From the NCBI GenBank assembly GCA_963682055.1, contig OY821746.1, forward strand, positions 24,432,481 through 24,496,480: a stretch of 64,000 bases of DNA, read 5' to 3'. Source of the stretch: Primula veris. Taxonomy: Eukaryota; Streptophyta; Magnoliopsida; Ericales; Primulaceae. Positions 37,741-48,870 of this stretch are shown piece after piece. The first letter of the stretch is position 1, and every line of letters begins with the position of its first letter. Below the pieces are notes generated by a model, which worked only from the letters and a program-made list of their open reading frames with translations, was not told where the DNA came from and searched no databases. Position numbers and translations under genes: made by a program.

Positions 37741-39039
37741 AACATTTTGTAATAAGTGTCAGACACTTTATATACTCTGGGATCTTTTATTTAAGGACGA
37801 AGAGATACATAAAATAGTTCGATTCACGAGATACATATAGCGTGTCCTAGATACATAAAATAGTTAGATTTTAAAATATTGTATTTACTTTAGAGCTTAA
37901 ATTTTGACATACTACACATGATATTAATAAAATTTAGTGCATGAAAAAACATAAACAAAATAGACTTTTATTTTCAAATTTGTGTTGGGTCTTTTAAATT
38001 AAACAAACGGTTGTGTCAACAAGATACATGTTTGTATGTTACTTATCTCGTTCAGCTAGATAAGATAGAAAAAAAATACTTCCAATTTAAGCAAACAAGT
38101 CCCAAAAGTATTGGAGATTTGTCCACGGATTTTTCTAACGGCCAGTTTAATTTTTTGGTCCTTGACTATTTTTAAAATTACAAAATGGTCCATGTAACGA
38201 CTATTCATATTTTTTTGGTCCTCGAATTTTTAAAAATTGCATGGTAGTTTTGACTTTTAAAAATGACAAAATAATTCCCCAACAGCTAGTTTTTAATTAA
38301 TTTAAGTCGTCTCTTATTTTTAAAAAATAGAATTTAGTTTCAAATACTCATTACATATACTTACTCGCATTTTATTTTTAAGCACACAACAACCTACATT
38401 TCCTATATGGTTCAACCCACTTAGTCTCTAAAACTGGCCAACTTTGATGACAACTTTAATTTCAAGATTAATATCAAAACACGAATTTCAATGATTACCA
38501 AATTAACTTCGAAACCACCTAAAAGTTTATAAATATGTCGCAATATATCAATACTTTTTAATTTTCTACTCAGAATTTCCCTTATCAAACCTCTTCTCAA
38601 GTTTCAAAAATAATGCAAGGCCGGACAGAGGGTGACAGTCAATTAAACCATGATCCCAAGGCTAGTATTTCGTATGTTAGGTTCGGATGGGAAAGGAAAA
38701 TACGGACAAAGCTGGAGATAAAGTTCAGTCAAACGGGCAAAACCGAAAACTAGGCTCGGCTAAAGTGTTAGACAAACAAAATCCACCGAGCAGTTTCCGA
38801 TCCTCTTATCTATTTGCTTCTGTTCATCAATTTCCTTGGTGCATTCACTGTTGCACTGTTCGTGAGTTAAATGTTATTTATACCAATTACAATTTTTACA
38901 ACGTAAATTAAAATTGCTTTGTACATTATTTAGGGGGGCGGGTGGACGTTGTTGTCGGGAGTCGGATGACGGTTCTTTTGGGTTTTTTGTAAAGAATTAG
39001 AGGATTGGAGGATTTTACTCGGTATTCTAAAAGACGCGC
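37741..39039. other. Intergenic DNA, no gene identified
   Basis: Mostly AT-rich. 38610-38930 is GC-richer and contains a 74-codon frame without any recognised motif. Confidence 0.35.
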
Positions 39040-39210
39040 ATATACGCAAATTAGGCAGCGCCTATGGTAGGCAGAGCCTAAAATCCTAACAGATTGAGCG
39101 GCATTAGGCGACGGATTAGATGGTGATTAAACGGAATTAGACAGTATTAGACGCTAACTAGGCAACCAACTTCCGCCAAGCACCTTTTACAACATTGGTT
39201 TTACTAATGA
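39040..39210. mobile_element. AGGCG-rich MITE-like fragment
   Basis: On the minus strand it begins CCAATGTTGTAAAAGGTGCT and then carries many CTAG/GGCG/CCTA motifs. This resembles the 'TTTCAAAAG...CCTAGGC' family copy at 58319-58644. The ends are not defined. Confidence 0.45.
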
Positions 39211-39847
39211 AATAACTCCTTCTCTCAAGAATACCAAGTGACCAAGTTAAAATATTTCACTAACATCAATAGCTCTTTGCAATTTTTGACGTGTTAAAGG
39301 ACTCAAACTTATATATTCATCCTCGAGGCGTTTTGTTTGTCGAGTCACTGCCTATCATTTTTACAAGTTTTTATTTTCCATATTGACCAATTCATTTCTC
39401 GTTTTATATATATAGGTGTTAGGGTGTGATGGGCTCTGATTATTTTGTGGCCAATACTAGTTCGCCGGTCTTACTAAATATGTGATCTCTATTTGCATAC
39501 TTCCCCGTTGAATTAATTTGAAGAAAGTCGTTTTTATTTTAACATTAATTTTCACAAAACTGGAAAATAAAAAAGTTTATTAACGGGCCAGATTAATAGA
39601 AAATAAAACCCTTTTGTCTTCTTTTAAAAATATTAAAGGTCGAAATGTATCAATCAAGATAACGAAGTCAATATATAGTATAATCCACTGTGTGGCACTA
39701 ACTTAGCATACGTTTGCGATTCCAATACTATTAATAACAATAATAAAAAGTACTAATATTCTTACTTCATCATGTGAAGCTGAACCACCTTTTATTTAGT
39801 TAATTTAATATCTTATTTAAATTCTTCCCCTTTCACGTCTGTGACTA

Positions 39848-39862
39848 TATAGTATATATACA
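39848..39862 (+). promoter_or_regulatory. Likely TATA box of the OVATE gene
   Basis: CTATATAGTATATAT lies about 80-95 bases upstream of the start codon at 39942. That is a suitable distance for a short leader. Inferred from position only. Confidence 0.5.
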
Positions 39863-39941
39863 TACATTTATGATATGGTACCAATACCATTGCCATATAT
39901 AGCTATCATCTTACCCAATCTAAAACCAAGCACACATTAGT

Positions 39942-40793
39942 ATGGAAAATCATAAACACCACCGGAACCATGTTTTGCATCGCTTATTTTTGTCTTCATG
40001 TCGATATAACACCATAACCGACGTTGTCGAGAGCTCAATCGTCTTCCAAAATCCCAAAAATAGCCAAAAATATGCAAAAGAAAAACAAAACTATGTAACT
40101 AACAGTGGGTTATTTAGCAGCAAAAATGATGATGAAATCGATGATGATTGTTTTAGTTTATCATCCAACTCTTCCTGCTCCTCGTTACGAAACAATACAC
40201 GACCGAAACCAGGATTTTCTAGCTTTAGAAAAGGCGATATAATGTTTTCATCGGATGCATCATCGAGTAGCTCAATTAACAGTTACAATCTGTTAGAAAA
40301 AGACGAAAATCCTCGCATACGAATTACACTTGCGGAGCAGTTTACTAACCAAAATCTTCACCATAAAAAAGGAAAAACAAAGCATTTCTGTTTCGATTCC
40401 TCTGTTTCTTATCAGAAAAAAGGTGAAATACGGCAAAATACAAGAGTAATGGAACGTAAATGTTCAAGTTCATCTGATTCTTGCCATAAACCAGAAGAAA
40501 ATCACCAGAATCGAGTCGAAAGTGGTCTCAAAACCAGGGAATTACAACCCAAGAAACTCCCTTTGTTTATCGGGGGAAACATCGAGGAGAGCTACGCAAT
40601 GGAGAAAGAATCGAGAGATCCATACGAGGATTTTATGGAATCAATGGTGGAGATGATAGTGGAGAAGAAGATAAATAAGACTTTAGACTTAGAAAAGCTG
40701 CTAATTTGTTTTCTAACACTAAACTCCTCTGTTTACCATAGGATTATTCTTGATGCCTTTTCTGAAATTTGTGAAGCTCTCTTTGGTAAGTAA
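39942..40793 (+). CDS. OVATE family protein (OFP6/7/8-like)
   Basis: Single exon, 283 residues, as usual for OFP genes. The C-terminal 60 residues are a complete OVATE domain: DPYEDFMESMVEMIVEKKIN, then DLEKLLICFLTLNSSVYHRI, ending FSEICEALFGK. The N-terminus (MENHKHHRNHVLHRLFLSSC then R...DVVESSIVF) resembles the MEN...SSC R...DVVE start of the OFP6/7/8 group. The middle is Ser/Lys-rich and poorly conserved. OFPs are nuclear or cytoplasmic repressors that bind TALE homeodomain proteins and TRM proteins to control organ shape and cell elongation; that role is family knowledge. The ATG is the first in the frame and follows a TATA-like site. The last 38 bases of the coding region are duplicated downstream at about 41288-41326. 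Confidence 0.95.
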   Translation: MENHKHHRNHVLHRLFLSSCRYNTITDVVESSIVFQNPKNSQKYAKEKQNYVTNSGLFSSKNDDEIDDDCFSLSSNSSCSSLRNNTRPKPGFSSFRKGDIMFSSDASSSSSINSYNLLEKDENPRIRITLAEQFTNQNLHHKKGKTKHFCFDSSVSYQKKGEIRQNTRVMERKCSSSSDSCHKPEENHQNRVESGLKTRELQPKKLPLFIGGNIEESYAMEKESRDPYEDFMESMVEMIVEKKINKTLDLEKLLICFLTLNSSVYHRIILDAFSEICEALFGK

Positions 40794-41021
40794 ATTTGGA
40801 GCTCATCATCATGTGATTAGTTTTTAGTTTCCATTTTAGAAGTTTTTTTTTTTAAGTTGTAATAACTGTTGTGAAATAGAAAATAGTACAAGTTTAATTT
40901 ACATCTATATTTCTTTTTTGAAACATTATTATCTTGTTGAAATTAGAATGTGTTACTCTTTCACTGTTTCTTTTAGTTACTCTTTCACTGTTTTCTTTTA
41001 TCAACTGTAGGAGGAATATTA

Positions 41022-41229
41022 CACTACAATAAAATGTATCAGCGTCTGTTGCTAAAGAGCGTCTGTTGCTAAACAGCGTCCGTTGCTAAACTGTTGGTAA
41101 AATAAATGTTGTTAAATTTAGGAACATTTTACCAACAGTTTTTGTTGTTAAAATTTAACGACATTCATTTTACCATCAGTTTTTAAAAAGTAAATTGTTG
41201 ATATCTTATTTATTTATTTATTTTTAGTG
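41022..41229. mobile_element. CACTA MITE, 208 bp
   Basis: Begins CACTACAATAAAA and ends TTTTTAGTG, with the 3-bp target duplication TTA (41019-41021 and 41230-41232). It carries repeated subterminal GTCTGTTGCTAAA and ACCAACAGTTT motifs. The neighbouring duplicate (41284-41577) shows the empty site. Confidence 0.88.
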
Positions 41230-41283
41230 TTATTTCATTATAAAATTATAAAATGTACTTTATACTTAAATATGACTTACGAT

Positions 41284-41577
41284 TCTTTATGCCTTTTCTG
41301 AAATTTGTGAAGCTCTCTTTGGTAAGTAAAATTTGGAGCTCATTGGATTGGGATTTAGTTTCCATTTTTTGTTTTTGTTTTTTTTAAGTTGTAACAACTG
41401 TTGTGAAATGTAGCAAATACAAGTTATCTAATGTTTCTTTTTTGAAACATTATTATCTTGTTGAAATTAGGATGAGTTATTTTTTCACTGTTTTCTTCTT
41501 TTATTATTAACTTTACAAAGAATATTATATCATTATAATATGTAAGTACTTAAATATGACTCACGAGTCTTAATGAA
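41284..41577 (+). pseudogene. Tandem duplicate of the OVATE gene 3' end
   Basis: Repeats the last codons and stop of the OVATE gene (ATGCCTTTTCTGAAATTTGT, then GAAGCTCTCTTTGGTAAGTAA) and about 250 bases of 3' flank, up to TTAAATATGACTCACGA. Source copy: about 40752-41283 without the CACTA MITE. It has no start or OVATE domain, so no product is expected. It may contain a second set of transcript-end signals. Confidence 0.85.
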
Positions 41578-41894
41578 ATGCTCGTGAGCTGTTGAAATTT
41601 GACTTTGATCCACAAGTTGTCAAAAGTCGACTCCGTTAATAAATTCATTATATTGTAGTATATGTTATATGTAGTTATTAGTTAACTAATCGTGGACACA
41701 TCACTTAAATCTTCTCCATATTTGGGGGGAAAAAGATTCTTATGTTTAGTCAGATTATTTGTAGATTAATCAAATATATAATATAGTACTATATATTAGG
41801 TTCATTCTTATCTTCTCTATTCCTAGGTCTAGATGGCTCCAGAAACCTATGGACACAATTGTACGAATCTATAAAATATTGCATTTATTAGGGT
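41578..41894. other. Intergenic DNA
   Basis: Nothing recognised. Confidence 0.4.
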
Positions 41895-42210
41895 ACGATG
41901 AAAACCCGGAAAAATCGATAACCGAACCGAAAAAGATCGAAACCAAAAAATCAAAACTTTTTCGGGTCGGTTTCGATTTACAATAAAACCGAATCGAAAA
42001 AAACCAAAAAAATCGGAAAAATCGAAAAAAAATCGAAAAAGACCGAAAAACCAAAAATAAAACCAAAAAAAGCGAAATCGGACCAAAACAAACCGGTTCG
42101 GTTCGGTCCAAAAAATAAAAACACCGAAACCGAAAAAAACTGAACCGAAAAATCTGCTCGGTTTCGGTTTTGCCAAAAATCGAACCGAACTGAATCGAAA
42201 CCAGCCCTAG
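41895..42210. repeat. Degenerate CCGAAA-type simple repeat
   Basis: About 300 bases of AACCGAA, AAATCGAAAA and CCAAAAA motifs, with an inverted GGTTCGGTTCGG segment in the middle. On the minus strand it opens several overlapping frames that are artefacts of the repeat. Such sequence is often part of hAT-like MITEs in plants. Confidence 0.7.
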
Positions 42211-42554
42211 CATTTATTATAGGTCTCAAATATTAGTGTATTTGTGAATTTGTAGTACAGATAAAATTCATAAAATCTAGTATATGAGAAAACATAAATA
42301 ATAAAAGTATTTGTTTCAAATTTGTGTCGGATATCTTAAAATCTGAAGAGGCACTGTCTCTGTTTGAAACAAAGATGTAATTTTCTGTTATCATTTGAGG
42401 TTAGAGTATATGTATTATCTCTCTTTTGTAATTAACAAAATGACAATGATACACACTAATATTGTTTCATACACCACATGCATAAAACTAAAATCTATCT
42501 AGTACATCACTGATAATAAATCTCAAATCAATCTGCACCATATCCATACAACTA

Positions 42555-42863
42555 TCATACTTCGTCCCGTTAATATAGACAAAATCAAGAAAAGCTGAGA
42601 CTGTTAAATTTTATCAAATTTTTTTAAAAATACTCTCACTTTATTTTAATAATTACCAATATATTTAATCTAATTAATTAACAATTTATCCTCACTATAT
42701 TTTACTAATTACGGATGTAGCCTAAATTAATTAACAATTCGTTTTAACCTGCATAACTACAATAAACGATACCAAATCTGAATATTATGTTTAAAATAAA
42801 ATATATTACTAGATTTATGCTATTACGCGTCTCACACGTAACGCGTGTGTAACTTTTACTTAG
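42555..42863 (+). mobile_element. Short non-autonomous Helitron, copy 2
   Basis: Colinear with 5457-5757: starts TCATAC, shares CTGAGACTG, ACTAATTACGGATGTA and ATACCAAATCTGAATATTAT. It ends with the hairpin ACGCGTCTCACACGTAACGC and TTTTACTTAG. The terminal CTAG is altered to CTTAG. Confidence 0.7.
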
Positions 42864-44265
42864 TAGAAGCATAACACACCACCCAGAGATGAATTGCTCT
42901 CATTCCTCGAAGAGAAAAATAATTAAACTAATGAAGACAACATGATAAATTAAAAGGTCTAAAAGTGGGTTTCTGCAATCACTTTTCGTTTTATGACACT
43001 CACGTTATCCCGAATGATAGTATTCATTTAATCAACTACATATGTTTTTTAAAAGGATATTGTTTTTTCCGAACAGATCATACAATAAATCTTTAAAAAA
43101 AATACACATTAAAAAAAAACGAGATTCAAATCAATTTTGTGAACACTTCATTGTTTCAAAATAATTCCGTGTTTTCTTTCACACAAATAGTGTCCAAAAG
43201 CAAGTTTGTAAATTTGCGTTAGAGAAGGGGGAAATTAAGTGGAGGTTTAATTTGCGCGTGGGAGCTTATTTAGTAAAAAAAAAAAAAATCCTTGTCAGAT
43301 ACTACTATTTCATCTTCAACTTCTAAAAAAACAACAAGAGAACTATTTATCTCTTTATGTCATTTGTATCACCTGCAACCCACTATCGTTGAACGTCTCT
43401 CTGTTCTTCATCCTTCGGCGATCGAATCACGTCTCTGCCTCATTCTGTAAATTGCGTTTCTATATTCGGCGTTGCTACTCCCCTGTCTCCCACCCCCTCT
43501 CTCTATCTCTTCAAATCTTCCTTACTTCTCAACACCGCGACCATCACCATGCTACCCCTTTCAACCGTCGCACCACCATCGATCCCACCGGCACTACCAT
43601 GCCGGAGTAACCCGCCTCTAGCCAACAATTTTAATTTGATACTATATAAGCCTAATTTGCGTATATTTATCCATATATATTGATCTACACACTTATATTT
43701 ACGTATGCATGTATTATATTCTGTCAATCTAACGAAGTAACGTCATAATAATATACTAGTATCGGAAAATGATATAGTAATATCAAAAAGTAATGTAATT
43801 GTCTTTTTATATTGGATTTGTTAGTATTTTTATTAGAATTAACAGCATTTTTCTTCAATTTGTTAGTATTTTTGTTAAATTTGGGAAAAGAATTGATTTT
43901 GGTAACCTAACTGAAAGAAAGATTTGACCGAATCAAAACAGTGGCCTACTGTTTTCCAAAAAAAAAAAACAACGTCCAAATCTAGTAATTTCTAAATTGA
44001 TTGATGATTAGTATAAAGTGATTAGCATATCCAAGATTTTTTAAAGAAAAAAAAATCATCTTGATAGGGAGTCAATTTTTATGAAAAAAAAAACATTCAT
44101 TTGAACTAAAATAGCATCATGATATATTTTCAGCACAACTCACCGAAAAAAATAAACTTTTCACATAAACGATGTCCAATTTTAGCTTTTTAAATTTCTA
44201 TACATAGATTTTGGAAAAATACACAGTTTGAAAAATATAATTAATAAATCAACTCAGTCCGACAT
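42864..44265. other. Intergenic DNA with a CT-rich stretch at 43320-43620
   Basis: 43380-43610 is C/T-rich (CTCTCTGTTCTTCATCC, CCCACCCCCTCTCTCTATCT) and looks like the leader of a plant gene. The only frame (73 codons) has no family signature, and nothing downstream continues it. Probably a promoter or leader fragment, or chance. Confidence 0.35.
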
Positions 44266-44467
44266 CACTACAAGAAAATAACCGGATAGCAACAATTAGT
44301 CTGTTACTATACGGCTTGTTGCAGAAAATTCAGGAACAGTATAGTAACAATTATCAGCACTTAGCAACAGAAATTGTTGCTATACTGTTACTAAATTTCA
44401 GCAACAAGCCGTATAGTATCAGACATACTGTAACTAAACTGTTGTTATATGGATTTTTTTGTTAGTG
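44266..44467. mobile_element. CACTA MITE, 202 bp
   Basis: Starts CACTACAAGAAAATA and ends TTTTTTTGTTAGTG. The target duplication is CAT (44263-44265 and 44468-44470). Internal inverted blocks include GCAACAAGCCGTATAGTA. Confidence 0.9.
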
Positions 44468-44470
44468 CAT

Positions 44471-45959
44471 ATGAGTCATTATATATTATATTTCAAGGTC
44501 CAAATATGGAAATTAAGTGACATATTTTTGAACTTAAATATATTGTAACTAAAACTAACTATTGTAACTAAAACCCAGTTAGTTTTAGATTTTATCCATA
44601 AGACCTATTTCAAATTAACTGCGTGACACACTAAAACCCGAATATTTTAAAAACGCTCCTTAGACCCGATTTTGCCCAACAATATATTACTAATAAACTT
44701 GTGAAATTAAAAGTAACTCTCTAATAAGTATGTTTTTCGGTCAGCCATCTGAATGCTTATGAGTTATACTGTGTAGTCTGTTTACAAAATCGAATTAAGT
44801 ATGACAACAGTATGTTCGTAAAACTGTAATTAGTCCTTTGTTTTCCATTTTTTATGTTAAAAATATTAGCATTACAATATTAATGGTTATGTTTCTCCAG
44901 TGAATATGTGTATGAGCTCGTTGTTTTCTGATAGTCCGGATTTTGATACTTCGAACAATTATAGTTAATAGTCTACACAAATGTGTATGCACAAAATGTT
45001 TGAACTTTTAGCGTTCTATGCTTCTTCTCATTCTCATTCTTTATGGTAGAAAGTAAAAACCCGTTGAACCAACCCGATTCCATTCCATTTCACTTGCTTC
45101 GTTTGACTTCGAGTATTGCATTAGTCAAAGCTAAATCTAACCGAACCGATTGACATTTGTTACTAAGTAAGTTTCATCCTCAAAAACCGACTTGAGACGA
45201 ATTTCTTTCACCATCATACATTACCCTTCATCCATAAATTTTACTCATGATAGTCTCATTTGGTTTTTCATCAATATTAAAAAATGTTAATTAGAATATT
45301 TAATATGCTATAATCGTACCATAACACCTTTGAATATAATATGAATGTTAATATTTGTTGTCATCGATGTTCATTTAATATGTGTATATATAAAAATTTA
45401 AAACATAATTAACTCCTGATAAATGAAAATAGAAATATAATTTGAGACGTAAAGGAAAATTAAATGGGAAAATCTTAGTGGGAGTTTTTTTTCTTAGTTT
45501 TTATCGTGCACTAGAGAGAAGTAGGTTGACAAACTTGACATAATTGATTTCTGAACGCAGTTTCACCTATCGTCTTTCTCACACAGATAGTTAAAAGATC
45601 TGTTATTATTTCAATGTAATTATATAACGATCATTCTACATCATCCCTCATCCAAAAAACTTAGTAATATCACCGTTCTAAAATATAAATCCATTAGAGT
45701 AAACTCAACTTATTAAGCGAACACAATCATGACACATTTTTTACATTCTCTTTCCATTTTTACTCTTCTTATTATTAATGCACATTTTTCAAAACAATAA
45801 AATATTGGCAAATATGTAATGTATTTTTTTTTTCTAGTTTTAACAAATTAGACTTATTGTTGAACTGTGCAAAATAGTATATTGAAAATATATTTTGAAA
45901 CAGTACTTTTTTTTATACGGTGTAGTGAAGTCAGTAAGGTGACATATATTATATTTGGG
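44471..45959. other. AT-rich intergenic DNA
   Basis: No recognised feature. Confidence 0.4.
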
Positions 45960-46563
45960 GGAAAAATATATTTAGTATATCGTAATATTTGCTTTTAACG
46001 ATTTACATACCAGACTACCAAAGTTAACAATCGACGTATTGAACTATCATAATATTCACAATTCAGGTACTGCCGTTAATTTAGTTGAATGAAAGTTAGT
46101 TTCACTTTTTATTTTGGTAATATTTTTTGTAATTTATATAAATTTAATCATGTCTTTTTAAAACATTACAATTTACAATGTTTCTACTAAAACACATACA
46201 TAATAAGTATCTCAGTTTAAAAAACATATTATCTGCAGATTTTCTTTGATTTTTTTTCTAAAATAAAAAAATTATAACTTTTTTTACACTTTCTCGAAAA
46301 CGAAAATAAAATAAGTTTTAGATTTATGACATTCGAACAAAAATTATTTGAGGCCACATCACTATTTGAATACTTTCATGAAAAAACGGCAAGAAAATTG
46401 TTATTTTTTTCAAAAAATATATTTATTTTTTGTAAATAGAATATATTTGTTAAGTATTTATAATTTCTTTTTATACACAAACATTATCTAGAATTTACAT
46501 TATTTTCAATAATATGTATACATACATTATATTATATTTTTTTTATACATACATTAATATAAC

Positions 46564-46595
<32 letters not shown>

Positions 46596-46800
46596 ATTAT
46601 ATATATATGATATAATTATATATTTTTTAATTTATACTAAAATGATACATTTCAAAAAATTAATAGTTAGATTTATACAAGTTACAAAACAATAGGATCA
46701 AAATAAAAAGTGAAACTAAGTTCAATCCAACTAATTTAACGGCGGTAACTAAATTGTTTCGGTATGTCAATTATTAAATTTGGTAATATGTTATCATTAT
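45960..46800. repeat. Foldback element with arms of about 150 bp
   Basis: The left arm (about 46070-46150: GCCGTTAATTTAGTTGAATG, TTAGTTTCACTTTTTATTTT) is inverted relative to the right arm (about 46660-46750: AAAATAAAAAGTGAAACTAA, CAACTAATTTAACGGC). The outer parts carry TTTGGTA/TACCA phrases also seen in the 1905-3480 block. A TA/TG microsatellite lies in the loop (46567-46610). No transposase. Confidence 0.7.
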
Positions 46801-46902
46801 ATTATAATAAGTCAAATCAATTCAAATGAACATGTCCAATTTAGCCATTTTTTTTCTAAAAATACTCATACACCTTTATATTAATTATAATAATATCATA
46901 CT

Positions 46903-47115
46903 TGTTGTAAGATATTATTGGACTATTGGGCCTTACTCATAGTGGGCCTAAGTTGGGCTTTCTATCTTGTATAACCCTAACCTCTAGTATATAAAGAAGG
47001 TTAGGGTTCTCTTGTATTCATACATTCATATTCATTCATAATAAAAGACTATACTGTTCCCCTTCTCTCTCTATTTCTGTCTCCCTAAATACATAGCTAA
47101 TAGTGTATTACAACA
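46903..47115 (+). repeat. 5' LTR of the plus-strand copia element
   Basis: 213 bp, with TATATAAAG at about 46988 as the likely TATA box and an AATAAAAGA motif at about 47040. Confidence 0.93.
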
Positions 47116-47130
47116 CGTTATCAGCACTTT
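47116..47130 (+). other. Primer-binding site-like sequence
   Basis: CGTTATCAGCACTTT lies directly after the LTR. TATCAG matches the core of the initiator-Met tRNA primer site used by many Ty1-copia elements, but the full site is not perfect. Confidence 0.65.
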
Positions 47131-48240
47131 GCTTGCAGAGATTGGAGTAAAAATTAGGAGATTTGGGTATTTGTTCGAAAAACAGAGTTTAATTTCGAAG
47201 ATTGGGTTATAAATATACGACAAAACTTTGAGAAAAAAAATTCTCTATCGACCTTCCCAAAATACCAGGAATACGGTACACAATTACCTATTAACCGTAG
47301 CAATTACACGTTACCTATTAACCGTAGCAATTACACGTTTAACTGCATGCTTAAATTACAGGATGTTTGATTGCTACTTGTTATTTTCCAATCACATGCG
47401 TAACTTAGTCACAGTATGGTCATTATTTTGCTATTTAATAACATGGTATTACTAGGTCTGAAAAGAGCTACTAGTAAAAATTGCCTAAAAAAAATCTTTT
47501 ACTCTTGCATAGGTATGACTGCATGCTTAACAGATGTGTATTTAAATCACTATTGCATACTACCATGTATAAGAAAACTGGGATTGTCGTTCTGCCTAAT
47601 AACCATATTCATGAATTGGTATCATTACATGTAATTAATTTGTTTGGACTGAATCAACATACACCCACATGCATGATATTGATTAAAAGGCAAGTACATA
47701 TAAATTAACTTGTATGGAAATTGCATGTTAATTGAATAAATTGATATGTTTCCATGTATTTAACCACTTTGCATGTTAAAAATTACCATATATAGAATTA
47801 TTGGTAATTAAAAATATATTGTTTGCTTTAATGTTAAAATTACCATATATAGAATTATTCATATGGCAATAAACAGTAAATAATTGATTGATATCTTGTT
47901 AGCATAATCATATCTTTTGTTATTACCATATATATAAATATCACATATGCCAGTAAATTATTGGATTGGATCTAATTGATTTGATTTGATATGTTAAAAT
48001 CTTTATGCATTGATTGATAATCTTAAATTGATTTGATTTGATATGTTAGAATCTTTATGGATTGATTGATAATCTTAAATTGATTTGTTTATAACACCAA
48101 ATCTACTGCATGATTAGATAGATCCTAAAATATATTTACTGCCTGTTTATATATGTGTGGTTAATCTAGATAGATATTCTCTATGCTGTTAATATTATTG
48201 CCATATATAAAAAGCGAAAATCGTATATATTCACATTTAA
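47131..48240. other. Non-coding 5' interior of the copia element
   Basis: AT-rich leader without a gag frame. It contains short repeats: TACCTATTAACCGTAGCAAT twice near 47285-47335, ATTACCATATATAGAATTAT twice near 47782 and 47836, and a 'TTGATTTGATTTGATATGTT' phrase twice near 47980 and 48030. Confidence 0.6.
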
Positions 48241-48642
48241 GTTGGAAAAATTATGAATCTTCCCCAAATAGGCTCACCTATTTGGATACGATGTCTAGGA
48301 AAGATAAAGGCGGAAGTCGTTCTCCTAATGAGGTCGGTTTTTAAGAGGCATTCGTGCCCACCCCCCTCACCGTCTTTCCTGGTCGTGTTCAAATAGAGCT
48401 ACCGAAAGGGGTTGACTAAATAATAATTTCCCCGAGTGTGTTTATATAGTGATGTATGTTTCGCTGAATTGGTGTTTTAGTATCGACCCGTCGTTTGATC
48501 AATGAGAACCGATTCACATGAAAAGCAAAACTAATGTTTTCGAACCTGTCGTTTCGAAAAAACGTTTATGCTTGTGCAAACCATAAACATATAAACCAGT
48601 CGTTTTATATGATAAATAATCCAGAACTCCCAACACATGTTG

Positions 48643-48870
48643 GATGCCATCTATGATGAGAAAAATTGTAAAACATACTTGCGAAATGACTGTATAAACG
48701 TTGATTTTAATCCGTCACCACATGTTACTCACCCTGATGTGTGAAAATGTGATGCCCAATTTTTTTTGGATGCCATCTTTGATGAGTAAAACACGAGTTT
48801 GTTGTTACCCTCGAGATGAATGCTAAGGCGTTGATTTTATTCCGCCGCCACATTTGAGACGTGATGACGT
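48643..48870. repeat. Two-copy repeat in the copia interior
   Basis: GGATGCCATCTATGATGAG at about 48643 and GGATGCCATCTTTGATGAG at about 48769 each lead, 60-80 bases on, to an (A/G)CGTTGATTTTA(A/T)TCCG block and CCACAT. Unit of about 126 bp. Confidence 0.7.

Noticed and set aside
41847..42229. Three overlapping minus-strand frames of 83-114 codons
   Set aside because: All come from the same CCGAAA-type simple repeat, which keeps all three frames open.
43380..43610. Possible first exon of a gene after a CT-rich leader
   Set aside because: The frame is Ser/His/Pro low complexity, ends quickly, and no further exon with a recognisable domain follows.
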